DNA from: Zeimonas sp046347945
GTDB lineage: Bacteria > Pseudomonadota > Gammaproteobacteria > Burkholderiales > Burkholderiaceae_E
Direction of reading: 5' to 3'
DNA: 64,000 nucleotides
Assembly: GCA_046347945.1 (NCBI GenBank)
Contig: JAXMFB010000007.1
Coordinates: 1 to 64,000 of the forward strand
Below the pieces are notes generated by a model. That model saw only the letters and a list, made by a program, of their open reading frames with translations, searched no databases and was not told the DNA's origin. The translations under genes were made by a program, and so were the position numbers. Position 1 is the stretch's first letter. Each line of letters opens with the position of its first letter. Positions 55,118-62,747 of the stretch are shown piece after piece.

Positions 55118-55722
55118 GCCTTTCTCCCGATCCCGCGGCACAGCGTGGAGAACGCGCCGGCCGCATCGCGCCCCACCCGCTGCATGTCGCCCGCCACCAG
55201 CGACTGCATCACCAGGCCCTGGATCGTGCCGACGAACAGCAACGCCGCCTGGTCGGGGTCGACCTCCGGGTCGAGTTCGCCACTCGCGCGACCCTGCTCG
55301 ATCAGCACGCGAAGGCGATCGCGGTAGCGCTCGAGCAGCGCCTGGACCATCCGCCGCGTGGCGGAGTCGCCGGGCCGCTGCAACTCGCCGAACATCATCC
55401 GGGGCACGCCCGGGTGCTCGGCGATGAAGGCGACGTGCGCCATGAAGATCGCCTCGAGCGCGCCCAGCGGCGATGCGGCCGAGCTCGCGGCGCGGTCCAC
55501 GCGCGACATCAGCCGCTCGGCGACCCAGTCCATCACCGCGCGCCAGATCGCGTCCTTGGTCGGGAAGTGCCGGAACAGCGCCCCCTGGGTCAGCCCCATC
55601 CGGGTGGCGATCGCGGCGGTCGTGATCTCGCTCGGGTTCTGTTCGGCGGCGAGTTCGACCACGGTCTCGACCGTGACCGCGCGACGCTCGTCGGCGGGAA
55701 GGTGCCTGGCGACTGCATCCAT
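55114..55722 (-). CDS. TetR-family regulator of the efflux operon
   Basis: This 202-aa repressor has an HTH region (TTAAIATRMGLTQGALFRHFPTKDAIW) and a ligand domain (AHVAFIAEHPGVPRMMFGELQRPG, GTIQGLVMQ). It is very similar to the TetR at 44495. It is the first gene of the MFP-permease-ATPase-OMF operon and follows an AGTAA-N8-TTACT repeat, so self-regulation is likely. Confidence 0.92.
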   Translation of the reverse strand: MDAVARHLPADERRAVTVETVVELAAEQNPSEITTAAIATRMGLTQGALFRHFPTKDAIWRAVMDWVAERLMSRVDRAASSAASPLGALEAIFMAHVAFIAEHPGVPRMMFGELQRPGDSATRRMVQALLERYRDRLRVLIEQGRASGELDPEVDPDQAALLFVGTIQGLVMQSLVAGDMQRVGRDAAGAFSTLCRGIGRKA

Positions 55723-55739
55723 CGGAAGCGAACCCTGAA

Positions 55740-55757
55740 AGTAAGTAACTTATTACT
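55740..55757. promoter_or_regulatory. TetR-type operator AGTAA-N8-TTACT
   Basis: AGTAAGTAACTTATTACT is an 18-nt repeat with 5-nt arms, 17 nt upstream of the TetR start in an AT-rich island. It has the same arms and spacing as the operator at 44468-44487 beside the paralogous TetR gene. Confidence 0.7.
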
Positions 55758-55801
55758 ATCTTTCCGGAATCCAGCCTGCCTGTCAAGCCTCGGCATGCCG
55801 G

Positions 55802-57661
55802 CTACCAGGGATCGACGAAGCGCGCGCCCGCCGGACGCGGCGCCGCCGGCGCCGCCGCCGCATCGAGCCCCGCCACCAGCCATTGCCGCGTCTGCGCCGG
55901 ATCGATCACCGCGTCGATCTCGAGCGTCTCGGCCATGTTCATCGCCTCGCCCTTCGCGTACTGCCGGGCCACCAGCCGGCGGTACAGCGCGTCGCGCTCC
56001 TCGCCCTCGGGTGCCGCCTCGAGCTCCTTGCGAAAGCCCAGGCGCACTGCGCCCTCCAGGCCCATGCCGCCGAACTCGCCGGTCGGCCACGACACGGTGA
56101 AGGTCGGCGAATGGAAGCCGCCGGCCGCCATCGCCATCGCGCCCAGCCCGTAGCCCTTGCGCAGCACGACCGCGAAGACCGGCACGCGCAGCGCGGCGCC
56201 CACGACGAACATGCGGCTGACGTGCCGGACCTGTGCGCGTTCCTCGATTGCCGGCCCGACCATGAAGCCGGGCGTGTCCACCAGCGAGACGATCGGCAAG
56301 CCGTGCGCATCGCACAGCTGCATGAAGCGTGCCGCCTTGTCGGCCGCGTCGGCGTCGATCGCCCCCGACAGGTGCAGCGGGTTGTTGGCGATCAGGCCCA
56401 CCGGCCGGCCCTCGATGCGCGCGAGCGCGACGTGCACGCCGACGCCGAAGCCGCTGCGCAGCTCGACCAGGCTGTCGACGTCGACGAGGCCCGCGATCGC
56501 CGCGCGCGTGTCGTAGACGCGCAGCCGGTTCCCGGGCACCACCTCGCGCAGCGCCAGCGCGTCGGGCGCCTGCCAGTGCTCGACGCGGCCCTGGAACATC
56601 GACAGGTAGCGCTTGGCCGCGGCGACCGCCTGCGCCTCGTTCTCGACCAGGATGTCGATCACGCCGTTGCGGTGCTGCACGTCGCTCGGGCCGATTTCCT
56701 CGGGGCGGAAGACCCCCAGCCCGCCGCCTTCGATCATCGCGGGCCCTCCCATCCCGATGTTGGCGTCGCGCGTCGCGACGATCGCGTCGCAGCAGCCGAG
56801 CAGCGCGGCGTTGCCGGCGAAGCAGCGCCCGGACACGATGCCGACCACCGGCACCTGTCCACTCAATCGCGCGAACGCCGCGAAGGTGCCCAGATCGAGC
56901 CCCGCCACGACGGGCACGTCGACGTCGCCCGGCCGCCCTCCGCCGCCCTCGGCGAACAACACGACCGGCAGCCGCTGCTTCAGCGCGATCCCGAGCATGC
57001 GGTCGGTCTTCGCATGATTGCGCAGGCCCTGCGTGCCGGCCAGCACGGTCGCGTCGTACGCCATCACGACGCAGCGCGAACGCTCGGCACCGAACAGCGC
57101 CGCGTTGACGCTGCCGATGCCGGTGACCATGCCGTCGGCCGGCGTGTTGGCGCGCAGGTCGTCGATGTCGCGGCGGCCGCGCTGCGCGGCGACCGCGAGC
57201 GCCCCGTACTCGACGAACGAGCGCTCGTCGCACAGGTCGGCCACGTTCTCGCGTGCGGTGCGCTGTCCGCGAGCGCGCCGCCTCGCGACCGCCTCGGGCC
57301 GCGCGGCGTCGAGCGTGAGCGCGTGACGGTCGATCACGCGCTGCAGGTCGTCGCGCACCGCCTTGGTTGCGCGCGGCGCAGCCTGCGGCGCAACCGCTTC
57401 GCCGGCATGGTGCGGCGCGACCAGCGCGAGCAGTTCGCCCTCGGCGACCTGGTCGCCCACGGCGCAGCGCACCTCGACGACCGTCCCGCCGCAATCCGCC
57501 GCGACCACGTGCTCCATCTTCATCGCCTCGAGCACGACGACGGGCTGGCCGGGACTCACCGTGTCGCCGGCCTGCACCGCGCGCTCGATCACATGGGCCG
57601 ACATCGGCGCGCGCAGCACCACGACGCTCGACGCCGGGCGCCCCGGCGGCACGTCGCTCAC
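55802..57661 (-). CDS. Acyl-CoA carboxyltransferase with N-terminal biotinyl domain
   Basis: This 619-aa protein fuses a biotin carrier domain (about 15-90, biotin lysine in VVLEAMKMEHV) to a complete carboxyltransferase (about 105-619). The latter shows RRRARGQRTARENVADLCD, VVMAYDATVLAGTQG, GPAMIEGGGLGVFRPEEIG and VDTPGFMVGPAIEERA. It would carboxylate an acyl-CoA but needs a biotin carboxylase, and none is in the window. The GTG at 57661 overlaps the phosphoribosyltransferase stop (GTGA). The usual fusion is biotin carboxylase with carrier, so this order is uncommon. Confidence 0.87.
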   Translation of the reverse strand: MSDVPPGRPASSVVVLRAPMSAHVIERAVQAGDTVSPGQPVVVLEAMKMEHVVAADCGGTVVEVRCAVGDQVAEGELLALVAPHHAGEAVAPQAAPRATKAVRDDLQRVIDRHALTLDAARPEAVARRRARGQRTARENVADLCDERSFVEYGALAVAAQRGRRDIDDLRANTPADGMVTGIGSVNAALFGAERSRCVVMAYDATVLAGTQGLRNHAKTDRMLGIALKQRLPVVLFAEGGGGRPGDVDVPVVAGLDLGTFAAFARLSGQVPVVGIVSGRCFAGNAALLGCCDAIVATRDANIGMGGPAMIEGGGLGVFRPEEIGPSDVQHRNGVIDILVENEAQAVAAAKRYLSMFQGRVEHWQAPDALALREVVPGNRLRVYDTRAAIAGLVDVDSLVELRSGFGVGVHVALARIEGRPVGLIANNPLHLSGAIDADAADKAARFMQLCDAHGLPIVSLVDTPGFMVGPAIEERAQVRHVSRMFVVGAALRVPVFAVVLRKGYGLGAMAMAAGGFHSPTFTVSWPTGEFGGMGLEGAVRLGFRKELEAAPEGEERDALYRRLVARQYAKGEAMNMAETLEIDAVIDPAQTRQWLVAGLDAAAAPAAPRPAGARFVDPW

Positions 57662-58305
57662 GCGCCGTCTCCCCGACCCTGCTGCGAGGCGGACAGGATG
57701 CGCTCGGCCTCCTCGTCCGCCACCTGCGGAAACTCGCGATAGAACTGCGAGACGGCCTGGAAGAAGACCGGCGTCGACAGGCACACGACCTCGTCCGCGT
57801 ACGGGCGCACCCGCTCGATCGCCGAAGGCGCGGCCACCGGCACCGCGCAGATCAGGCGCTCGGGCTTGCGCGCGCGGGTCGCGTGCAACGCGGCGACCAT
57901 CGTCGAGCCGGTGGCGAGGCCGTCGTCGACGACGATCACGACGCGTCCGGCCGGATCGATCGCGGGCCGGCCTGCGCGATAGCGCTCGCGCCGGCGCCGG
58001 ATCGTCTCGAGCTGCGACTGCTTCTCGTGCTCGAGCCAGTGCGGGTCGGCGGACTGCGGGTCGATGCCGGGCGTCCAGTGGAGCTCGCCGTTCTCGTCGA
58101 TCGCCGCCAGCGCGAACTCGGGCTGGTACGGCGCGCCGACCTTGCGCACCAGCACCACGTCGAGTTCTCCGTCGAGCGCTTCGGCGATCACCCGCCCCAT
58201 CGGCAGCGCGCCGCGCGGAATCGCGAGCACCAGCGGACGGCGGCCGCGCCAGGCGTCGAGCGCCCGCGCCAGTTGCTGCGCCGCGTCCTCACGGTTCCTG
58301 AACAT
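57658..58305 (-). CDS. Phosphoribosyltransferase-domain protein
   Basis: This 215-aa protein has the PRPP-binding loop VVIVVDDGLATGSTM near residue 120 and an N-terminal ALARALDAWRGRRPLVLAIPRG segment, typical of the predicted phosphoribosyltransferases often found with dienelactone-hydrolase domains. The substrate is unknown. It is translationally coupled to the carboxyltransferase gene by a 4-nt overlap. Confidence 0.85.
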   Translation of the reverse strand: MFRNREDAAQQLARALDAWRGRRPLVLAIPRGALPMGRVIAEALDGELDVVLVRKVGAPYQPEFALAAIDENGELHWTPGIDPQSADPHWLEHEKQSQLETIRRRRERYRAGRPAIDPAGRVVIVVDDGLATGSTMVAALHATRARKPERLICAVPVAAPSAIERVRPYADEVVCLSTPVFFQAVSQFYREFPQVADEEAERILSASQQGRGDGA

Positions 58306-58384
58306 GGCCCTTCTCCCGACGATCGACGTGGCCCTCGAACCCCGACTCGCACGGCGGCATGCGATCGGCGTCGATGCCCCCCGT

Positions 58385-60379
58385 TCACTGGCCCGCGCTG
58401 CCGCGATGGCGGCTCACGTCGGGCGACGACAGCAGCGACCCGCGGTTGCCCCACGCATTGCGGACGTACGACAGTATCGCAGCGAGATCGGCATCGTCGA
58501 GCGCCTGGGTGAACGGCGGCATGCCGAACGGCCGCGGATTGCCCGCGGTCTGCGGCGGGAAGCCGCCGTGCGCGGCGATCCGCACCAGGTTGATCGGCGG
58601 GTCCATCGTCACGGCCCGGTTGCCGGCCAGCGCCGGGTAGGCGCCCGGCACGCCTTCGCCGCGCTCGCCGTGGCAGTTCGCGCAGTGCTTCTCGTAGCCG
58701 CGCGCGCCGCCGGCGAGCCGGCCGGCGTCACGATCGGACGGGCCGGGTAGCGGCGCGGCAGGCGGCGCGTCGATCGGCAGTTCCTTCAGGAACACGGCGA
58801 TCGCGCGCAGGTCGGGCGCGTCGAGGTGCTGCGTGCCGTGCCGGACGACCTCGGCCATGGGTCCGGCGACGCTGGCGCGCCCGGTGACGCCGACGCGCAG
58901 CAGGCGCACGATGTCGTCGATCGGCCAGTCGGCCAGGCCGGCCTGCCGGGCGTCGTGCAGCGACGGCGCGTACCAGCCCTGCTCGGGCATCTGCTCGCCA
59001 TCGTAGCGCGCCGGGTCGCGCGCAGCGCCCAGCGCGTTGCGCGCGCCGTGGCAGGCGGCGCAATGCCCGAGGCCGCCTGCCAGGTAGGCGCCACGGTTCC
59101 ACTCGGGCGAGCGCGAGCCGTCGGCGACGAATGTCGCTGGACGGAAGAACATCCAGCGCCAGGCCTCCAGCACGATCTGTCGATCGAACGGGAAGCGCAA
59201 CGCATGGGGTCGGTTCGGCTGCCGCACCGCCGGCAGGCTGCGCAGGAACGCGAACAGCGCGTCGGAATCCTCTCGCGTCACGCGCGTGAACTGCGGATAG
59301 GGAAACGCCGGATACAGCGCGCGGCCATCCTTCGATCGCCCGTCGTGCAGCGCGCGCCAGAAGTCGTCGGCGCTCCAGTGTCCGAGCCCCGTCTCGTCGT
59401 CGGGGGTCAGGTTCGACGCGAAGACGGTGCCGAACGGCGTGGCCACGCCGCGGCCGCCCGCGTAGGGCGCCGCGCCGCGCGCGGTGTGGCAGCCCATGCA
59501 GTTGCCGGCGCGCGCGAGGTAGGCGCCGCGCGCGACCTGTGCGGCGCCGGCGGCGTCGCGCCGGGCCGCGGCATCGTGCGGGGCCGCGGCATCGTGCGGG
59601 GCCGCGGCGTCGCGCGGGGCCGCGGTCGATGCGCCCGTCTCGACGCTGCCGCAGCGCATCGGCAGCCGCGCGCCCGGATCGGCCCGCGGCGGCTCGCCCT
59701 CGGGTACCGGCTGGGCGGCGAGCCAGCCCGTCAGCGCGGCGACGTCCTCGGTTCGCAGGCGCCGCGCGACCCGAGCCATGCAGTCGGGCGCGGCAGCGTG
59801 GCGCAGCCCGTCGCGCCACGCGCCGAGCTGCGCGTTCAGGTAGTCGCGCGACAGCCCGAGCAGCCCCGGAATCGCGGGCGCGGCGCCGGTCAGGGCGCGG
59901 CCGTGGCACTCGGCGCAGGCCGGCACGTCGCGCGACGGATCGCCGTCGAACGCGAGCGCCCGGCCGCGCGCCAGCGTCGATGCCGACCCCTGCGGCGCCT
60001 GCGGCGGCGGATAGGCAAGCCGCAGGCTCGCGAAATGCGCGGCGATCTCGCGCAGGTAATCGTCGTCGAGGTCGGCGAGCAGGCCGGCCATCGGCGGATA
60101 GGAACGTCGGCCGTCGCGAAAACCGCGCAACTGCTCGAACAGGTACCCGGCTGGCTTGCCGGCGATGCGGGGGAAGTAGCCGTCGCGAGTCGCCCGCCCC
60201 TGCGCGCCGTGGCACGCGGAACAGGCGAGCACGCGTTGCGCGATCGTGTCTTCGAACGGCGCGCCGCGCGTCGCCGCCACGTTCGCCGCGGCCCCTGCCT
60301 GGGCCGGCGCCGGCGCGGGCGCCGCCAGCAGTAGCGCCGCGACCGCGCCGGCCGCCGCGAGCCTCGTCATCGACCGCAT
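58385..60379 (-). CDS. Pentahaem cytochrome c, fused c4-like and alcohol-dehydrogenase-type modules
   Basis: This 664-aa exported protein has a signal peptide (AAAGAVAALLLAAPAPAPAQA) and five CxxCH sites: CSACH and CAECH in a cytochrome c4-like N-terminal half, then CMGCH, CAACH and CANCH in a part resembling the three-haem subunit of membrane alcohol or aldehyde dehydrogenases. An Ala/Asp/His repeat linker (APHDAAAPHDAA) joins them near residue 265. No dehydrogenase gene is adjacent. It is probably periplasmic electron transfer between a dehydrogenase and an oxidase. Confidence 0.88.
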   Translation of the reverse strand: MRSMTRLAAAGAVAALLLAAPAPAPAQAGAAANVAATRGAPFEDTIAQRVLACSACHGAQGRATRDGYFPRIAGKPAGYLFEQLRGFRDGRRSYPPMAGLLADLDDDYLREIAAHFASLRLAYPPPQAPQGSASTLARGRALAFDGDPSRDVPACAECHGRALTGAAPAIPGLLGLSRDYLNAQLGAWRDGLRHAAAPDCMARVARRLRTEDVAALTGWLAAQPVPEGEPPRADPGARLPMRCGSVETGASTAAPRDAAAPHDAAAPHDAAARRDAAGAAQVARGAYLARAGNCMGCHTARGAAPYAGGRGVATPFGTVFASNLTPDDETGLGHWSADDFWRALHDGRSKDGRALYPAFPYPQFTRVTREDSDALFAFLRSLPAVRQPNRPHALRFPFDRQIVLEAWRWMFFRPATFVADGSRSPEWNRGAYLAGGLGHCAACHGARNALGAARDPARYDGEQMPEQGWYAPSLHDARQAGLADWPIDDIVRLLRVGVTGRASVAGPMAEVVRHGTQHLDAPDLRAIAVFLKELPIDAPPAAPLPGPSDRDAGRLAGGARGYEKHCANCHGERGEGVPGAYPALAGNRAVTMDPPINLVRIAAHGGFPPQTAGNPRPFGMPPFTQALDDADLAAILSYVRNAWGNRGSLLSSPDVSRHRGSAGQ
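59553..59624. repeat. Four tandem 18-nt repeats within the cytochrome gene
   Basis: Four in-frame copies of an 18-nt unit (gcatcgtgcggggccgcg in copies 2 and 3, one or two changes in copies 1 and 4) encode the linker between the two haem modules. The multiple of three keeps the frame, so length variation between strains is expected. Confidence 0.85.
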
Positions 60380-60499
60380 CGCGACTGCGGCGTCGCCGGC
60401 GCGCAACGGGCGATCGGCGCCGGCGTGGTGGGCATGTCGCCGGCGTATAGTTTTTCGCGCGCTCCCCGACCGGGGCGTTTGCCCAACTCTGGAGACATC

Positions 60500-60751
60500 A
60501 TGTCCAAGTTCATCGCTGCCGCTTGCCTGTCGCTGTTCGTCACCGGCGCGTTCGCCGCCGGGCCCACCTGCACCGATCGCGCCGACGAGAAGAAGCTGCA
60601 CGGCGCAGCGCGGACCAGTTTCATCAAGAAATGCGAGAAGGACAACGCCGGCGCCTGCGAAACCATGGCCGGCGACAAGAAGCTGCACGGGGCCGCGAAG
60701 AACAGCTTCGTCAAGAAGTGCATGAAGGACGCCGCCGCCAAGGCCAACTGA
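60500..60751 (+). CDS. PsiF-repeat exported protein
   Basis: This 83-aa protein has a signal peptide (FIAAACLSLFVTGAFAAG) and two PsiF repeats (KKLHGAARTSFIKKCEKD and KKLHGAAKNSFVKKCMKD), with cysteines in each. PsiF-type proteins are small periplasmic proteins of unknown role, linked to phosphate starvation in E. coli. A tatagt box at 60446 and a ggaga ribosome-binding site precede it. Confidence 0.9.
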   Translation: MSKFIAAACLSLFVTGAFAAGPTCTDRADEKKLHGAARTSFIKKCEKDNAGACETMAGDKKLHGAAKNSFVKKCMKDAAAKAN

Positions 60752-60762
60752 ACCGACGTCGG

Positions 60763-60785
60763 GCGCACCCGCGACCCGGGTGCGC
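60763..60785. terminator. Hairpin between convergent psiF-like and phosphatase genes
   Basis: An 8-bp GC-rich stem (GCGCACCC/GGGTGCGC) with a 7-nt loop fills the gap between the two convergent stops and abuts the phosphatase stop. It is a likely bidirectional terminator, without a T-run. Confidence 0.6.
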
Positions 60786-61460
60786 TCACGCGAACGTGAT
60801 CGACTGCCGCCGCGCCGGGGTCTCGAGGTGCGGCACGTTGTTGAAGCTGAGCAGGCGCAGGGTTCCGCCGCCGGCGATCAGTTCGCAGAATCCGCTGTTG
60901 CGGAATTGAAGGTTCCACTCGATTGCGGTGCGCGCCGGCGCGCCCGCGATGTCGGCAAGCGCCCGCCCGATCGCCCCGCCCGAGCTCACCACCAGCACCA
61001 CGTCTTCGCGCGAGGTGTCGCGCACGGCCTCGTCGAGCCCGGCTCGCACGCGTGCGCCGAACTCGGCCCAGCTCTCGGGCACCCCGACGAGCCGGTCGTC
61101 TGACCACGCCTGCATCGCTGCCCGGAACGCGCGCCAGTAGTCACGAGAGTCGGTGCGCTGGTGATCGCGCGGGTCCGCGCCGCCCGAGAAGGCCGAATAC
61201 AGCGCCTCGCCGTGGTACTCGTCGAGCCCGGCGTGGAGCGTCAGCGCGCCGGCGTCGACGCCCATCGCCGCCAGCACTTCGCGCGCCGTGTCCTGCTGTC
61301 GCGCCAACGTGCCCGAGAGCACCCGGGCGAAGCGCAGGCCGCGCTCGGCGAAGTAGCCGCCCAGCCAGCGCGCCTGCTGACGCCCCAGTTCGGACAGACG
61401 ATCGTAATCCTGCGCCCCGAACGAGGCCTGGGCGTGGCGGACGAGATAGACGAGCGACAT
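60786..61460 (-). CDS. Histidine phosphatase (phosphoglycerate-mutase-like)
   Basis: This 224-aa cytoplasmic enzyme has the catalytic LVRHAQASFGAQDYD (RHA in place of the common RHG; phospho-His near residue 9), the proton-donor region LDEYHGEAL and the second His replaced by VVSSGGAIGRAL (Ser-Ser-Gly-Gly). This second motif normally reads SHG or SSGG in this family branch. The ATG at 61460 is preferred over an in-frame ATG ten codons upstream. The substrate is unknown. Confidence 0.88.
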   Translation of the reverse strand: MSLVYLVRHAQASFGAQDYDRLSELGRQQARWLGGYFAERGLRFARVLSGTLARQQDTAREVLAAMGVDAGALTLHAGLDEYHGEALYSAFSGGADPRDHQRTDSRDYWRAFRAAMQAWSDDRLVGVPESWAEFGARVRAGLDEAVRDTSREDVVLVVSSGGAIGRALADIAGAPARTAIEWNLQFRNSGFCELIAGGGTLRLLSFNNVPHLETPARRQSITFA

Positions 61461-61552
61461 CGGGATTCCGGGCACGGACATTGCGGACAATCGTCCATTA
61501 TCGCCGGACGGACGCCGTACACTTGCGGCACGCAGATCCAGGGAGAGACGCC

Positions 61553-62731
61553 ATGCGGGTGCAGGTCGCGATCATCGGAGCAGGCCCCTCGGGGTTGCTG
61601 CTCGGGCAGCTTCTTCACCGCGCGGGGATCGATGCGCTCATCCTCGAGCGCAAGAGCGGCGACTACGTGCTCGGCCGGATCCGCGCCGGCGTGCTCGAGC
61701 AGGGCGCGGTCGACCTGCTCGACGAGGCGGGCGTGGGCAAGCGCCTGCACGCCGAAGGGCTGATGCACGGCGGCATCGAGCTGTGCTTCGACGGCAAGCG
61801 GCACCGCATCGACATGGCCGGCCTCACCGGCGGCAAGCACGTCACCGTCTACGGCCAGACCGAAGTCACCCGCGACCTGATGGATGCGCGCGCCGCGGCG
61901 GGTGCGAAGACCGTCTACGAAGCCGAAGACGTCAGCATCCACGGCTTCGACACCGCCTCGCCGGTCGTTCGCTATCGCAAGGACGGCGCGACCCACGAGA
62001 TCGCCTGCGACTTCATCGCCGGCTGCGACGGCTTTCACGGCGTGTGCCGCGAGAGCCTGCCCGCTGGCGCGGTGAAGCACTACGAGCGCGTCTACCCGTT
62101 CGGCTGGCTCGGCATCCTCGCCGACGTGCCGCCGGTCTCGCACGAGCTCATCTACGTGAACCACCCGCGCGGCTTCGCGCTGTGCAGCATGCGCTCGCGC
62201 ACGCGCAGCCGCTACTACGTGCAGGTGCCGCTCGACGAGAAGGTCGAGGACTGGTCCGACGACCGCTTCTGGGACGAACTGAAGCGCCGCCTCGACACGC
62301 AGGCCGCGGCGACGATCGTCACCGGCCCGTCGATCGAGAAGAGCATCGCGCCGCTGCGCAGCTTCGTCGCCGAGCCGATGCGCTTCGGACGCCTGATGCT
62401 CGCGGGCGACGCCGCCCACATCGTGCCGCCCACCGGCGCCAAGGGCCTGAACCTCGCCGCGAGCGACGTGCGCTACCTGTCGCGCGCGCTGATCGACCAC
62501 TACCGAACCGGCTCGATGAAGGAGATCGACGCGTACTCCGACAAATGCCTTCGGCGCGTCTGGAAGGCGGTGCGCTTCTCGTGGTGGATGACCTCGATGA
62601 TGCACCGCTTCCCCGACACCGGCGAGTTCGGCCAGAAGATCCAGGAAACCGAGCTCGATTACCTGGTCGGATCGAAGGCGGCATCGACCTCGCTGGCCGA
62701 GAACTACGTCGGGCTGCCGTTCGAGGATTGA
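61553..62731 (+). CDS. pobA: 4-hydroxybenzoate 3-monooxygenase
   Basis: This 392-aa flavoprotein hydroxylates 4-hydroxybenzoate to protocatechuate with NADPH and O2. FAD motifs are VAIIGAGPSGLLLGQLL near residue 5 and LMLAGDAAHIVPPTGAKGLN near 281. The region GGKHVTVYGQTEVTRDL and the active-site loop fit PobA. A gggaga ribosome-binding site precedes the ATG. It is divergent from the histidine phosphatase, and no PobR-type activator is adjacent. This gene points to aromatic use besides sulfur oxidation. Confidence 0.95.
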   Translation: MRVQVAIIGAGPSGLLLGQLLHRAGIDALILERKSGDYVLGRIRAGVLEQGAVDLLDEAGVGKRLHAEGLMHGGIELCFDGKRHRIDMAGLTGGKHVTVYGQTEVTRDLMDARAAAGAKTVYEAEDVSIHGFDTASPVVRYRKDGATHEIACDFIAGCDGFHGVCRESLPAGAVKHYERVYPFGWLGILADVPPVSHELIYVNHPRGFALCSMRSRTRSRYYVQVPLDEKVEDWSDDRFWDELKRRLDTQAAATIVTGPSIEKSIAPLRSFVAEPMRFGRLMLAGDAAHIVPPTGAKGLNLAASDVRYLSRALIDHYRTGSMKEIDAYSDKCLRRVWKAVRFSWWMTSMMHRFPDTGEFGQKIQETELDYLVGSKAASTSLAENYVGLPFED

Positions 62732-62747
62732 ACGCGGGCGGGGTCGC

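Noticed and set aside
59553..59624. Tandem 18-nt repeats as a CRISPR-like array
   Set aside because: There are no unique spacers; the units are contiguous, in frame and encode a linker.
61461..61552. A PobR-type operator in the phosphatase-pobA gap
   Set aside because: Only a short ggac-N4-gtcc repeat was seen, without a promoter arrangement convincing enough to report.
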